Shown here in pieces: positions 38,208 to 46,351 of a stretch of 56,941 bases of DNA. The notes under the pieces are model-generated. The model saw only the letters and a list, made by a program, of their open reading frames with translations. It did not search any database and had not been told where the DNA came from. This DNA is from Acidobacteriota bacterium (lineage in GTDB: Bacteria > Acidobacteriota > Terriglobia > Terriglobales > Acidobacteriaceae): positions 1 through 56,941 of the forward strand of contig QIAA01000044.1 in NCBI GenBank assembly GCA_003224905.1. The letters run 5' to 3'. The first letter of the stretch is position 1. Each line of letters begins with the position of its first letter. The position numbers and the translations under genes are program-made.

Positions 38208-39029
38208 ATGGGCGTGATGTCCCCCACCATCCGCCAACCCGCCGTCGCCGGACGTTTTTACCCCCGCGATGCCAACGCCCTGCGCGCGGACGTGAACTCA
38301 TACCTCACTCCAGAACAGCCCACAGTCCCCGCGCTCGGCTGCGTTGTGCCGCACGCCGGCTACATGTATTCCGGCCACGTTGCCGGCGCAGTCTTCGCCC
38401 GCCTTGAGATACCGCAACACTGCATCCTCCTGTGCCCCAACCATACTGGCCTCGGCCAGCCGCTTTCGATCATGAGCAGCGGCGCCTGGCTCACGCCATT
38501 GAAGACCAGCGCAATCGCCTCCCACATTGCAGAGCAACTAAAGCAGAGCTTCCCGCTCTTAACTGAAGACTCCGATGCCCACCGCGCCGAGCACGCTGCA
38601 GAAGTCGAGCTGCCTTTTCTGCAAATCCTGCGGCCCGACGTCCAGTTCGTTCCGATCGCCATCGGCACCGGCCACTACGAAGTTCTCGAAGCCTTGGGGC
38701 ACGCGATCGCAGAAGTTCTCGCGAAACAAAACGATCGCATCCTCATCATCGCTTCCAGCGACATGAATCATTACGAAAACGACGCGATCACCCGGATCAA
38801 AGACCATAAGGCCATCGATCGAATTCTGGCGTTAGATCCGAAGGGACTATTCGAAGTAGTGATGAAGGAGGAAATCAGCATGTGCGGCTACGGACCCACC
38901 GTCGCGATGCTGACCGCCGCCCGCGAGCTGGGAGCCACCCGCGCCGACCTGGTGAAATACGCCACTTCGGGGGACGTCTCCGGCGACCGCAATATGGTGG
39001 TTGGCTATGCAGGCCTCCTCATCTCATAG
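38208..39029 (+). CDS. MEMO1-family protein (AmmeMemoRadiSam system protein B type)
   Basis: A 273-residue Memo-like protein. Conserved His and Asp motifs: VPHAGYMYSGHVAG (~45), LLCPNHTGLG (~72), SSDMNHYEND (~185) and EISMCGYGPTVAMLTAA (~225). Bacterial members often occur with AMMECR1 and a radical SAM gene (the AmmeMemoRadiSam trio), whose role is unknown; those two are not adjacent here. It lies 25 bp after rsmA. ATG 38217 is an alternative start. Confidence 0.88.
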   Translation: MGVMSPTIRQPAVAGRFYPRDANALRADVNSYLTPEQPTVPALGCVVPHAGYMYSGHVAGAVFARLEIPQHCILLCPNHTGLGQPLSIMSSGAWLTPLKTSAIASHIAEQLKQSFPLLTEDSDAHRAEHAAEVELPFLQILRPDVQFVPIAIGTGHYEVLEALGHAIAEVLAKQNDRILIIASSDMNHYENDAITRIKDHKAIDRILALDPKGLFEVVMKEEISMCGYGPTVAMLTAARELGATRADLVKYATSGDVSGDRNMVVGYAGLLIS

Positions 39030-39048
39030 ACAAGGAGGCCTCAGCCCT

Positions 39049-40425
39049 CTATCTGTGCGGCACAGATGGTGCGGGCGCTGGCGCCGAACGCGCCGGTGGA
39101 GCTGAATGTACCGCTGGAGCAGAAGAATGCGTAGGCGCGCTCGTGGTCCGCGCACTCGATCCGCGCTGCTGCGCCGCCCCGGCTCCGCTCGTCCGCGACC
39201 ATGTGTCCGCCGGCCTGGCTGCGCTCACTCCAGTTTGCATCGGTGTGGTGCGCAGACTTTGTGTGACAACGCCCTTTTGCTCGACCTTCTGTGACACCCT
39301 TCCGAGATCGCGCACAGCCCCGCGTGGAATTCCCAGCCCGGCCGAATCATTTCGAATCGTCATGCGGTTGAACGACCGCCCGGTCATCACCGGCGCCGGT
39401 CCGCGATTCACGGCAACCGTGCGCCCCGGTGAAGCCGGAGGTTGTGGAGGCGTAAAGCGCTGCGGCGAACTCAGGACAGGCGGAACCGTTCTCCACGCAG
39501 CCCACGACGTCCCCGGCTGCCACGCCCATCCGTACGCCGGCAGAAATGCCCAGGAGCCATAGCGGTACGGCATCCATCCCCAGGGATAACCCGATACCCA
39601 GGTGTATCCAAATCCCGGATACCAGTACCACGCGCCATTCATGAACGGATCCCATCCCACGCCGGTGAAATAGGGCCGCCAGCACCGTCCATATCCAGGG
39701 GCGTCAAAAAAGCTCCCGTAATAGCTGAGATCGCTCGCACCATAGGCATATGGCGAGTAGCTGTTGGACGCGCTGTAGCGCTGATGGTATTTCTCCTGTT
39801 CCTTGTCCCACTGATCGAACGGATTCTCCTCGAGATTCTTCGCGACGGTGGACTCATCCTTGTTCGCGAAGTCGAACCTGGCGGTCTGCTTTTTCGCGAT
39901 CTCGACAGTTCCTGCAGGACCCTCTACCTGCGCTTCGCCGCTGAATATCGCTACTGTGGCGTCAGTATCTCCGACTTCGATTCGCAGATGGGACGCTTTG
40001 CTCAACCCAAGCGTCTCCCGGCCGAAGTGCAACGTGAACTCGTCGTTTTTGCTCGCCGTAAAATTGACGTAAGCCGTGCCCTGCACCACATTCACGGTCG
40101 AAACTCTGGCGCCCGAGTCGCGCAACGAAAGCTGAGGAAATTCGACCACCGTATCAGGCGTAAGCCGCAAGGTGCTGCCGTCCTCGAACTCCACTTCGGC
40201 ACGTCCCTCGCCGCCGGCTTTAAGCTTTGCGCCCTCGGTGATGGGCAGGTTCAGAAAAGCCCTCTCGTATCCCTGACCTGTGTTACGGTCAATTTGCATG
40301 GCGCCGTCCACCTGGCTCAGGCGCACGATGCGAACCTGCGAATCGGCGAACGCCGGAACGGCTAACAGCGAACACGCCAGAATGGCTAACGCAAGGGATA
40401 GAAAACTGAGCTTGAATCGCGACAT
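39049..40425 (-). CDS. Secreted FecR-domain protein
   Basis: A 458-residue exported protein with signal peptide (MSRFKLSFLSLALAILAC, cut near AFA). Residues ~30-190 form a FecR-type domain (LPITEGAKLKAGGEGRAEVE, then EDGSTLRLTPDTVVEF). The middle (~230-310) is rich in Trp, Tyr, Gly and Pro (WDPFMNGAWYWYPGFGYTW), a pattern seen in DUF6600-like surface proteins, and the C-terminal ~120 residues are Ala/Pro/Ser-rich and disordered. No sigma factor partner is adjacent. It is convergent with the MEMO1-family gene. Confidence 0.82.
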   Translation of the reverse strand: MSRFKLSFLSLALAILACSLLAVPAFADSQVRIVRLSQVDGAMQIDRNTGQGYERAFLNLPITEGAKLKAGGEGRAEVEFEDGSTLRLTPDTVVEFPQLSLRDSGARVSTVNVVQGTAYVNFTASKNDEFTLHFGRETLGLSKASHLRIEVGDTDATVAIFSGEAQVEGPAGTVEIAKKQTARFDFANKDESTVAKNLEENPFDQWDKEQEKYHQRYSASNSYSPYAYGASDLSYYGSFFDAPGYGRCWRPYFTGVGWDPFMNGAWYWYPGFGYTWVSGYPWGWMPYRYGSWAFLPAYGWAWQPGTSWAAWRTVPPVLSSPQRFTPPQPPASPGRTVAVNRGPAPVMTGRSFNRMTIRNDSAGLGIPRGAVRDLGRVSQKVEQKGVVTQSLRTTPMQTGVSAARPADTWSRTSGAGAAQQRGSSARTTSAPTHSSAPAVHSAPPARSAPAPAPSVPHR

Positions 40426-40560
40426 GCCACTACCTCCCCGAGACTGCCCCTAACACATTAGAACCCTGTTCGCGGACGTTTAGTTGCCACGAGGGGCAAC
40501 TTAACCCTACTGTCGGCAGAATGCCACGCATTCTACTCTTACCCAAGCCCTAATATGTCA

Positions 40561-41247
40561 TCACTTTCGCGGCGCGGCAGCCTGCCGCAACAGCCGCTGT
40601 GCACGCGCCCGCACAGGGTTTATGACCGAGGCATCCTCGGCGACCCTCTGCAGAATGGGCGCGATCACCTGTAGCTCCTCCAGGCCATGCTGCCTGGCCG
40701 TGTCTTCCAGTCGCTTCAATTCCTCATCCAGAGCCAGCTTCTGATAATGATGGAAGTACTCGATGCGGTGGCCGAATTCGAGCGTGCTGGAAAAGTTCTG
40801 GAAAAACGACGTCAGTTCCTGAACCGCGGGAATAGGCGAGTAGTTATAACTCGCCTGCGTGCTTTGTGTCGCATCTCTATAGGCGAGAGTCTTGGTCCCG
40901 GTCGAAGCCAGATTGCGCTTCTTGGAATCCAGCTCTCCCTGGAAATACTTTGCCCGCTTCACAAGGTCCAAAACTCGCGCCCTTGCTGCGTCCGACACCA
41001 CAAAATCCAGGTGAAACGGATCCCCCTCCGAGTCATCGCTCAGCTTACTGTTGGAATCGTAGGTAGAATGCCCATCCGACGAAATGGATATGACATAGTG
41101 GTCTGGCTGCGAGCCGGGAAAGTCCAGGGTGAAAGTCACAACAGCGGGCTCCTGAGCCTGCAGACCAAAACACAAACTTGCAAAGCACAGCCATAAAGCG
41201 GCCCGCCTGCGGAAGATCGCAGCCGCTTTCGTAAACTCGAAGGCCAT
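40561..41247 (-). CDS. Secreted protein of unknown function
   Basis: I do not recognise this 228-residue protein. A hydrophobic segment (~16-32, AALWLCFASLCFGLQAQ) is a likely signal peptide. The next ~120 residues are beta-rich (VTFTLDFPGSQPDHYVISIS), followed by a helical C-terminal part (YHHYQKLALDEELKRLEDTA). It could be a periplasmic domain of unknown role. Confidence 0.65.
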   Translation of the reverse strand: MAFEFTKAAAIFRRRAALWLCFASLCFGLQAQEPAVVTFTLDFPGSQPDHYVISISSDGHSTYDSNSKLSDDSEGDPFHLDFVVSDAARARVLDLVKRAKYFQGELDSKKRNLASTGTKTLAYRDATQSTQASYNYSPIPAVQELTSFFQNFSSTLEFGHRIEYFHHYQKLALDEELKRLEDTARQHGLEELQVIAPILQRVAEDASVINPVRARAQRLLRQAAAPRK

Positions 41248-41455
41248 GCAAACAGATTATGCCGTATCTTTACCTCCTCTGCCGCATTCAGCCGCGAGGC
41301 TTTAGTCTGCTTCCCTGAGATAATCAGCCTCGCCCGATCTACCCGGCATCGCCGTACTGATCTCGCGTGGTGCCGCACCCCATGCCCTAAATACTTTCGT
41401 GGACGGCACTGAAGTGTCTCTCCGGTCCATGCCGGGCTGCTAGAATCCGTAAGGA

Positions 41456-42580
41456 ATGGCCCGAACCCCCGAAAAACTGATCGTATTGGCCTTATGCCTT
41501 TGCGGAGCAGCCCTCCACGCCTTAGCACCGCCAAGCCCCGCATCTGCCGCCACCATTCGCCGCGTAAACATTCTGGGTGCAGGTCAAAACATAGAAGTCG
41601 AGATCACTGCCAACCAGCCCCTCAACCCCACCGCCCAGGAGGTCAAAAATCCCGAGCGCCTGGTGATCGATTTTCCCGATGCCCTGCCAGCCGGCGAACT
41701 GCGCAACATCTCGGTAAATCGCGGCGAGGTAAAAGCCGTTCGCGTTGGACTTCTTACCAAGACTCCGCCGGTCACGCGGGTCGTAATTGATCTGGAATCA
41801 TCCCGGCACTACCAGCTATTCCCCTCAGGCAAGAGCGTGATCGTGAAGCTCAGCGCCCCCCAGGGGCAAGACCAGGAAAAGCCCGTCGCTTCCGTTCAGC
41901 TGCAGCCCGCCGCTTCCGTTCAGCTGCAGCGCGCCGCTCTTGCGCAAACTCAGCCAGCCGGCCTGGCGCGCCTTCAGTCCTCTTCGAATCTCCCGGCAAT
42001 CGCAACTATTTCTTATGCGCCGAGTGCAAAAAGAATTGCTCCACAGGCACAGCCCGCGGCCCCGAAGCCCCAGCCGAAAGTGGATGTCGAATACGCCAAT
42101 GGCAGGCTCCGCATTCGCACCAACAGCAAGGCCAATCTGTCAGAGGTTCTCTATGAGGTCCATCGCCGCACTGGTGCGGACATTCCCATTCCCGCAGGGG
42201 CGGAGCAGGAGCAGGTAGTCACCGACATCCCCCCTTCCGCGCCCCGCGATGCCGTTGCCATGCTGCTGAACGGCTCGCATTTCAACTTCATCATCGTCGG
42301 AGCCGATGGCGACCCATCCGCGCTGAAGCGCGTGATTCTGAGTCCCAAAGGAGCCGAAGGAGCCTCGCAGCCGATCATTTATACCGGCAACACTCCCGTT
42401 GAATCGGGTCCTGACCTCCCCGAACCTGCACAGGCCGAAGCGCCGACAGCTGAGCCGCAGCCCATCGAACAACCAGACGCCGCCCCGCCGCCAGATCAAC
42501 AACCCGCCAACGACCCCCCGCCCGCGCAGGTCCAGCCAGACATGACCCCCAGCATGCCCCCCGACGGCCCCCCGCAGTAG
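41456..42580 (+). CDS. AMIN-domain / secretin-STN-like secreted protein
   Basis: A 374-residue exported protein with signal peptide (EKLIVLALCLCGAALHALA). Residues ~35-130 are an AMIN domain (VNILGAGQNIEVEITANQPL; KNPERLVIDFPDALPAGEL), which binds peptidoglycan. Residues ~210-300 resemble the STN/secretin short N-terminal domain (VDVEYANGRLRIRTNSKANL...). An internal repeat ASVQLQPAASVQLQRA links them, and the C-terminus is Pro/Gln-rich. It resembles the N-terminal half of a PilQ-type secretin without the pore domain. It faces the Tad-type block in a convergent direction. Confidence 0.8.
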   Translation: MARTPEKLIVLALCLCGAALHALAPPSPASAATIRRVNILGAGQNIEVEITANQPLNPTAQEVKNPERLVIDFPDALPAGELRNISVNRGEVKAVRVGLLTKTPPVTRVVIDLESSRHYQLFPSGKSVIVKLSAPQGQDQEKPVASVQLQPAASVQLQRAALAQTQPAGLARLQSSSNLPAIATISYAPSAKRIAPQAQPAAPKPQPKVDVEYANGRLRIRTNSKANLSEVLYEVHRRTGADIPIPAGAEQEQVVTDIPPSAPRDAVAMLLNGSHFNFIIVGADGDPSALKRVILSPKGAEGASQPIIYTGNTPVESGPDLPEPAQAEAPTAEPQPIEQPDAAPPPDQQPANDPPPAQVQPDMTPSMPPDGPPQ

Positions 42581-42656
42581 CGTCTGTGGGAGACGCATTC
42601 ACGACAGCATGCGCGAATTAGTGGAATCGTCCCCACTCAACCGTGCGCAGGTTGGC

Positions 42657-42734
42657 GCGCATTCCCCAACAAATAAGCCGCGGCACATTCACCAACAAAT
42701 AAGTCGCGGCGCATTCACCAACAAATAAGCCGCG
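42657..42734. repeat. Three tandem 26-bp repeats
   Basis: Three consecutive 26-bp units (42657-42682, 42683-42708, 42709-42734), each containing CAACAAATAAG followed by YCGCG; they differ at only a few positions. No spacers are present, so this is not CRISPR. It sits between two convergent genes, directly before a small hairpin. Confidence 0.85.
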
Positions 42735-42753
42735 AAGCGGCGGAATTCATTAG

Positions 42754-42772
42754 CCCAGCGCGTAGCGCTGGG
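42754..42772. repeat. Intergenic hairpin
   Basis: CCCAGCGC-gta-GCGCTGGG is a perfect 8-bp inverted repeat with a 3-base loop, of the same type as the element at 18992. It lies between the tandem repeats and the end of the TadG gene. Confidence 0.55.
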
Positions 42773-42819
42773 TAAGTGGAAGAGAAATGTCGAGTGCCGG
42801 AGGCACGCCACAGTTCGAG

Positions 42820-44151
42820 CTATTGCTTGATCAGACGCACAGGAACGGGGGAGATGCCGTCTCCGACGATGGTGGGACCGCTCAGGGTTGTGCCACAGCC
42901 GGACAAGTTCACGATGGTAATCGTAAGCTTCCCTGCGTTTGGCCCGCCATTCGATTGGACATCTGTGATGAAACCTTGGATGAAGCCGATAACGTTGACA
43001 GGTACGGGTGTGGCGTTGGATCCGGTCGTGGGTGAGGTCGGACCTGAATTATAGACAGGGATTGTGACCAACGAGTCGCTATTGGAGATCGGATCTCCCA
43101 GGTTCGCCAGACCGTTTTGTACTAGGGGATTCTCACTGCCCGCGAACAGTTGCGAATCCAGGGTGGACGCGCTGGCGCTGCAATTTGCAGGAGAACTCAC
43201 ACTGATGCAATCTTGTCCCTGTCCTGGGCCTGATCCAGTCGAGTGGATCAGGCACCGAGTGCCACGGTACGTTTGCAGCGTGCGACCCGTGCCGCATGGA
43301 TTCGCTCCTACGACGGATGCATTCCCTGCAACTCCGCAAGCGATAGGTTGGGGACTGCACGCAGCGATATTGTGTTCATAGTTGCAACTTGAGAGTGTGC
43401 AACTCGTGGGCAGTGAGGTAGCCGCTGGTGGAGTAAGGGCGCCATAATAATAAGTAAGTTCCGGCGGGGGAGCTGTCATGCTAGGGTCACTGCAAGTTGT
43501 GCCGCTGCAGGCTCGTTTCAGCGTTATTGACGTTCCGACCAGCCCCGGCGCTGAAATCTGCCCGGTGGCAACGTCGAAGAAGGTCCCACCCCCAGGTCTC
43601 ATATTCGGCAAAATCCACGGCTTTACACAATGAGGTGAGATCGGGACTGCTGGTGTTCCTCCGGCAGCGCTTGGGTTCACAGCTTCTGCAACCGCCGTCG
43701 CGCCCACCGGCACAATTCGTGTCCCCCATGCGCGCGCAAAAAACGTAGGTAGATCGGTCCGCCGCGCTGTCACCGTAATCTGCGGATTTGTAGCGAACGT
43801 GAGCGCGCCAGTATTGAACGACACCGTGATTTCTCCGGTGGTGAGTGGTCTGCCCCCAACGGTATTCTTCGTGGCTACTGCGGTTGCTACCTGCGTGGCT
43901 AAGGCCACGGCGTTTGCTTGTAGGGTAGCGTTGGTCGGATCGGAAGTCATGCCCGAATTCGCGAGTACTTTTGCACCCGCTAGTGCTGCGGCGTCGGCGG
44001 CCTGCTTCGCATCACCGCGCGCGGTAAACAATGCTGAAACGTCGATCACAAGTGCAGCCAACGCGATCATTACGAAGGCGAGACTGCAGGCAACAACCAA
44101 TATGGTTACGCCCTGCTCATCGTGGCTGGCAACTCGCAACGCTCTTTTCAT
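42820..44151 (-). CDS. TadG-like Flp pilus-assembly protein
   Basis: A 443-residue protein. GVTILVVACSLAFVMIALAALVIDVS (~15-40) followed by KQAADAAALAGA is the TadG N-terminal membrane segment and helix. The rest is a large exported region with several Cys residues (CSGTTCSDPS, CTLSSCNYEHN). It overlaps the upstream TadE-like gene by four bases (ATGA). The family is part of Tad secretion, but no ATPase or secretin is in the window. Confidence 0.85.
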   Translation of the reverse strand: MKRALRVASHDEQGVTILVVACSLAFVMIALAALVIDVSALFTARGDAKQAADAAALAGAKVLANSGMTSDPTNATLQANAVALATQVATAVATKNTVGGRPLTTGEITVSFNTGALTFATNPQITVTARRTDLPTFFARAWGTRIVPVGATAVAEAVNPSAAGGTPAVPISPHCVKPWILPNMRPGGGTFFDVATGQISAPGLVGTSITLKRACSGTTCSDPSMTAPPPELTYYYGALTPPAATSLPTSCTLSSCNYEHNIAACSPQPIACGVAGNASVVGANPCGTGRTLQTYRGTRCLIHSTGSGPGQGQDCISVSSPANCSASASTLDSQLFAGSENPLVQNGLANLGDPISNSDSLVTIPVYNSGPTSPTTGSNATPVPVNVIGFIQGFITDVQSNGGPNAGKLTITIVNLSGCGTTLSGPTIVGDGISPVPVRLIKQ

Positions 44152-44723
44152 AGCTGGTTAGGCGACGTAGCCTCTCCGGTCAGGGTCGTGGTTCCAGCGT
44201 ATATAGCACCAGGGGCCAGAAAACCGATCACCTTGCTGAATTGCCAGCGATGAGGATAGGTGACCGTCACCTGAGTGCTTACTATCTTCTCCGTCGTGCT
44301 GGGTTCAACCACGATATTGCCTCGATCAATTGTGATGACCAGCGCGTCAGGACAGCCGCTGATAGTGAATCTCCATATCAGTGATCCACCTGCGTGAGTT
44401 ACCGCAGCGCTGCCAGGTGTGCAGGAACCAGTATTAGCTCGCGGAAGAACTTTTTGCCCGGCGAGATAGTCGAAGATGGAATCACGAATGTCTATGACGG
44501 ATTGCGGACCGGCGTTATCCAGATCTCGGGTCGACTCGTTGCTGGCCACGATCGCGTGTTCCTGAGCGGCGCTGCTTAGCTTTTGCCTCAGAGTGAAAGC
44601 GGCTCCAAAGTCGAAAATCCCCACGGCAAACACAACCAGCAGCGGCAGCGAGACAGCAAACTCGGCGATCTGAGACGCGCCGTCATTCGCAAAAAAATGG
44701 CGAATTTTCCGATACCTGAGCAT
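44148..44723 (-). CDS. TadE-like pseudopilin
   Basis: A 191-residue protein with ASQIAEFAVSLPLLVVFAVGIFDFGAAF, an E-containing membrane helix typical of TadE-family pseudopilins, where GxxxxE-type sites are cut by the prepilin peptidase. The C-terminal exported part has two Cys in SCTPGSAAV and ISGCPDALV. It begins on the last base of the upstream TadE gene. Confidence 0.87.
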   Translation of the reverse strand: MLRYRKIRHFFANDGASQIAEFAVSLPLLVVFAVGIFDFGAAFTLRQKLSSAAQEHAIVASNESTRDLDNAGPQSVIDIRDSIFDYLAGQKVLPRANTGSCTPGSAAVTHAGGSLIWRFTISGCPDALVITIDRGNIVVEPSTTEKIVSTQVTVTYPHRWQFSKVIGFLAPGAIYAGTTTLTGEATSPNQL

Positions 44724-45316
44724 TAGTTCTGCATCCGGCTCTCTGCCTCAGCAGAAAGCGTGATTTGACGCCTGCTGTAATACGGATACGAGGGGAAGGG
44801 AACATCGATTCCCCATTGGTACTGAAAGCTGACCACGGTGCCGCACTGTTCGGGCGTGCCCGGGTTCGTCAGAGCGGCCGGATTCAGCAGCACTGAGCGG
44901 CAGATGGTGATGGCCGTTGTCGGCCCGGCTGTGCAGCTTCCGGGGGGAGCGGGGGCCGAGCAGAACGTAGGTGTCGCAAGGGATGCCGGAACATAGCTCT
45001 GAATATGTGACTTGTCCACTCGGGAAGTTTGAAGCACCGCGAGTACCGCATTCTCAACTTCCTGATCACACGGCAGATTAGTTCCGGCCCATGTGCAAGC
45101 CGAGGCGGCACAGGTCGCGCACGTGGCACGCGCAGCCGTGCGCGCTCCTTCGCGGGCGGCGCTGGTTATCGTGGTGTAGATATTAAATGCCCGTCCGAAC
45201 CAAACCATTCCGAACAGAAACATGAAGACAAGCGGCAGCACGAATGCCGCTTCGGCGATCTCGGCGCCGGATTCACGTTCCCGAATGCCTCCGAACTTCA
45301 AATCGTAAACCGGCAT
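44723..45316 (-). CDS. TadE-like pseudopilin (Cys-rich)
   Basis: A 197-residue protein: GAEIAEAAFVLPLVFMFLFGMVWFGRAF is the membrane segment with the conserved Glu. The exported part is Cys-rich (ATCATCAASACTWAGTNLPC), suggesting disulfides. It stands second in the minus-strand block, two bases downstream of the prepilin peptidase gene. Confidence 0.87.
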   Translation of the reverse strand: MPVYDLKFGGIRERESGAEIAEAAFVLPLVFMFLFGMVWFGRAFNIYTTITSAAREGARTAARATCATCAASACTWAGTNLPCDQEVENAVLAVLQTSRVDKSHIQSYVPASLATPTFCSAPAPPGSCTAGPTTAITICRSVLLNPAALTNPGTPEQCGTVVSFQYQWGIDVPFPSYPYYSRRQITLSAEAESRMQN

Positions 45317-45317
45317 T

Positions 45318-45848
45318 TCACCCCAATCCCCAAATCTGTCTCACCGAATAAGACACTGCCGCAATCGCAAAAGCCACGCCGAACGGCACTTTCAGCGATT
45401 CTGGATTATCCAGCGTAAGGTCCGGCCCAGGCAAGTGGAGAGTGAAGAACGCCGCCAGCATGCGTAACAGGTTACGCAACGTTTGCACAACTCGTTTCTT
45501 CGAGATGATCAGAATCACCGCCATCACCCCGCCGATCAGCACCGCCCAGAGCAACACCGGAACCAGGTGCTTGCTCGTCAAGAATGCGCCCAGAGCGCCT
45601 GCCAGTTTCCAGTCCCCCCCGCCTAGGCTTCTAATAAGGACAAACGGAAGCAACAACAGCAGCCCCAGCCCGGCACCAAGCAGAGACTCCTTCGTGCCCG
45701 TCCATCCGTACACTGCCGTATTCGCCGCGATGCCGATGAGTATGCCGGGCATGGTAAGCCAGTTCGGGATGCGCCGGGAGCGCCAGTCCGTCCATCCGGC
45801 AGTGGCGGCGAGCAGGGCAGCCAAAATCCACACTCCTTGCCTCAGCAT
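45318..45848 (-). CDS. Prepilin peptidase (A24 family, TadV/CpaA-type)
   Basis: A 176-residue aspartic membrane peptidase lacking the N-terminal methylase domain. The catalytic Asp residues are in WTDWRSRRIPNWLTM (~22) and LGGGDWKLAGALGAFL (the GGGD form of GxGD). About five membrane helices are present. It heads the block with TadE and TadG and would process their pseudopilins. No mature Flp pilin gene is visible upstream. Confidence 0.87.
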   Translation of the reverse strand: MLRQGVWILAALLAATAGWTDWRSRRIPNWLTMPGILIGIAANTAVYGWTGTKESLLGAGLGLLLLLPFVLIRSLGGGDWKLAGALGAFLTSKHLVPVLLWAVLIGGVMAVILIISKKRVVQTLRNLLRMLAAFFTLHLPGPDLTLDNPESLKVPFGVAFAIAAVSYSVRQIWGLG

Positions 45849-46175
45849 GCGCTCGCGTGCGAGAGGGGATTCCGCCCAAAACCGAAAATTGTCATCTGGA
45901 GATCCACGATTGCATGTGCGCAGAAACCCGCCGCACAGCCCGATTCTGCGCGGATTTTCACATAGTTACGGGGGCAAGTCAATGCATCGTAAGCTGCTGA
46001 AATGAAAACGAAAGGCCAAGTTACGCACCGCTGCCTGACCATTCTCGCCAGCCGACCGCTGTGATTGGCGGGATGAAATTTTCATGGGCGTCCTCTCCAC
46101 CCGCGTAGGTCTGTTGAATTCATCCACCAGACCCCGCAGCCGCGAGCGTCCTCGCTCACGCTTCCCCTGACATTG
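45849..46175. other. Intergenic region upstream of the Tad block
   Basis: About 327 bp between the prepilin peptidase start and a decayed WD40 fragment. It should hold the Tad-block promoter (minus strand). No pilin-like small ORF, tRNA or strong hairpin was found. Confidence 0.5.
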
Positions 46176-46351
46176 TCATGCCGACGAAGCGCACTCCTCC
46201 AATCGTGCCAGGGCAGTTTCAAGGTCGTCCGTGGAGATGTCGAAGTCGCGAATATCGAAGTCGGAATTGAGATTCCTCAACTTGCGGCTCGGCGCCCTGC
46301 TTCAGGTCGCTGCTCCAGAGATTCTGGTTGTTGAATTTCTCCTCGCAGGTG
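46176..46351 (-). pseudogene. Decayed 3' fragment of a second WD40/TolB-like gene
   Basis: Directly after the stop of the HTH/WD40 regulator (46352), the minus strand reads NNQNLWSSDLKQGAEPQ in the same frame, and in a shifted frame KLRNLNSDFDIRDFDIST, then DDLETALARLEECASSA and a TGA at 46176-46178. These segments resemble the last propeller blade of acidobacterial WD40-type regulators, a part the intact gene already has. I infer the remnant of a neighbouring paralogue with a deletion or frameshift. Confidence 0.45.

Noticed and set aside
42657..42734. CRISPR-like array
   Set aside because: The three 26-bp copies are directly adjacent with no spacers and there are no cas genes.
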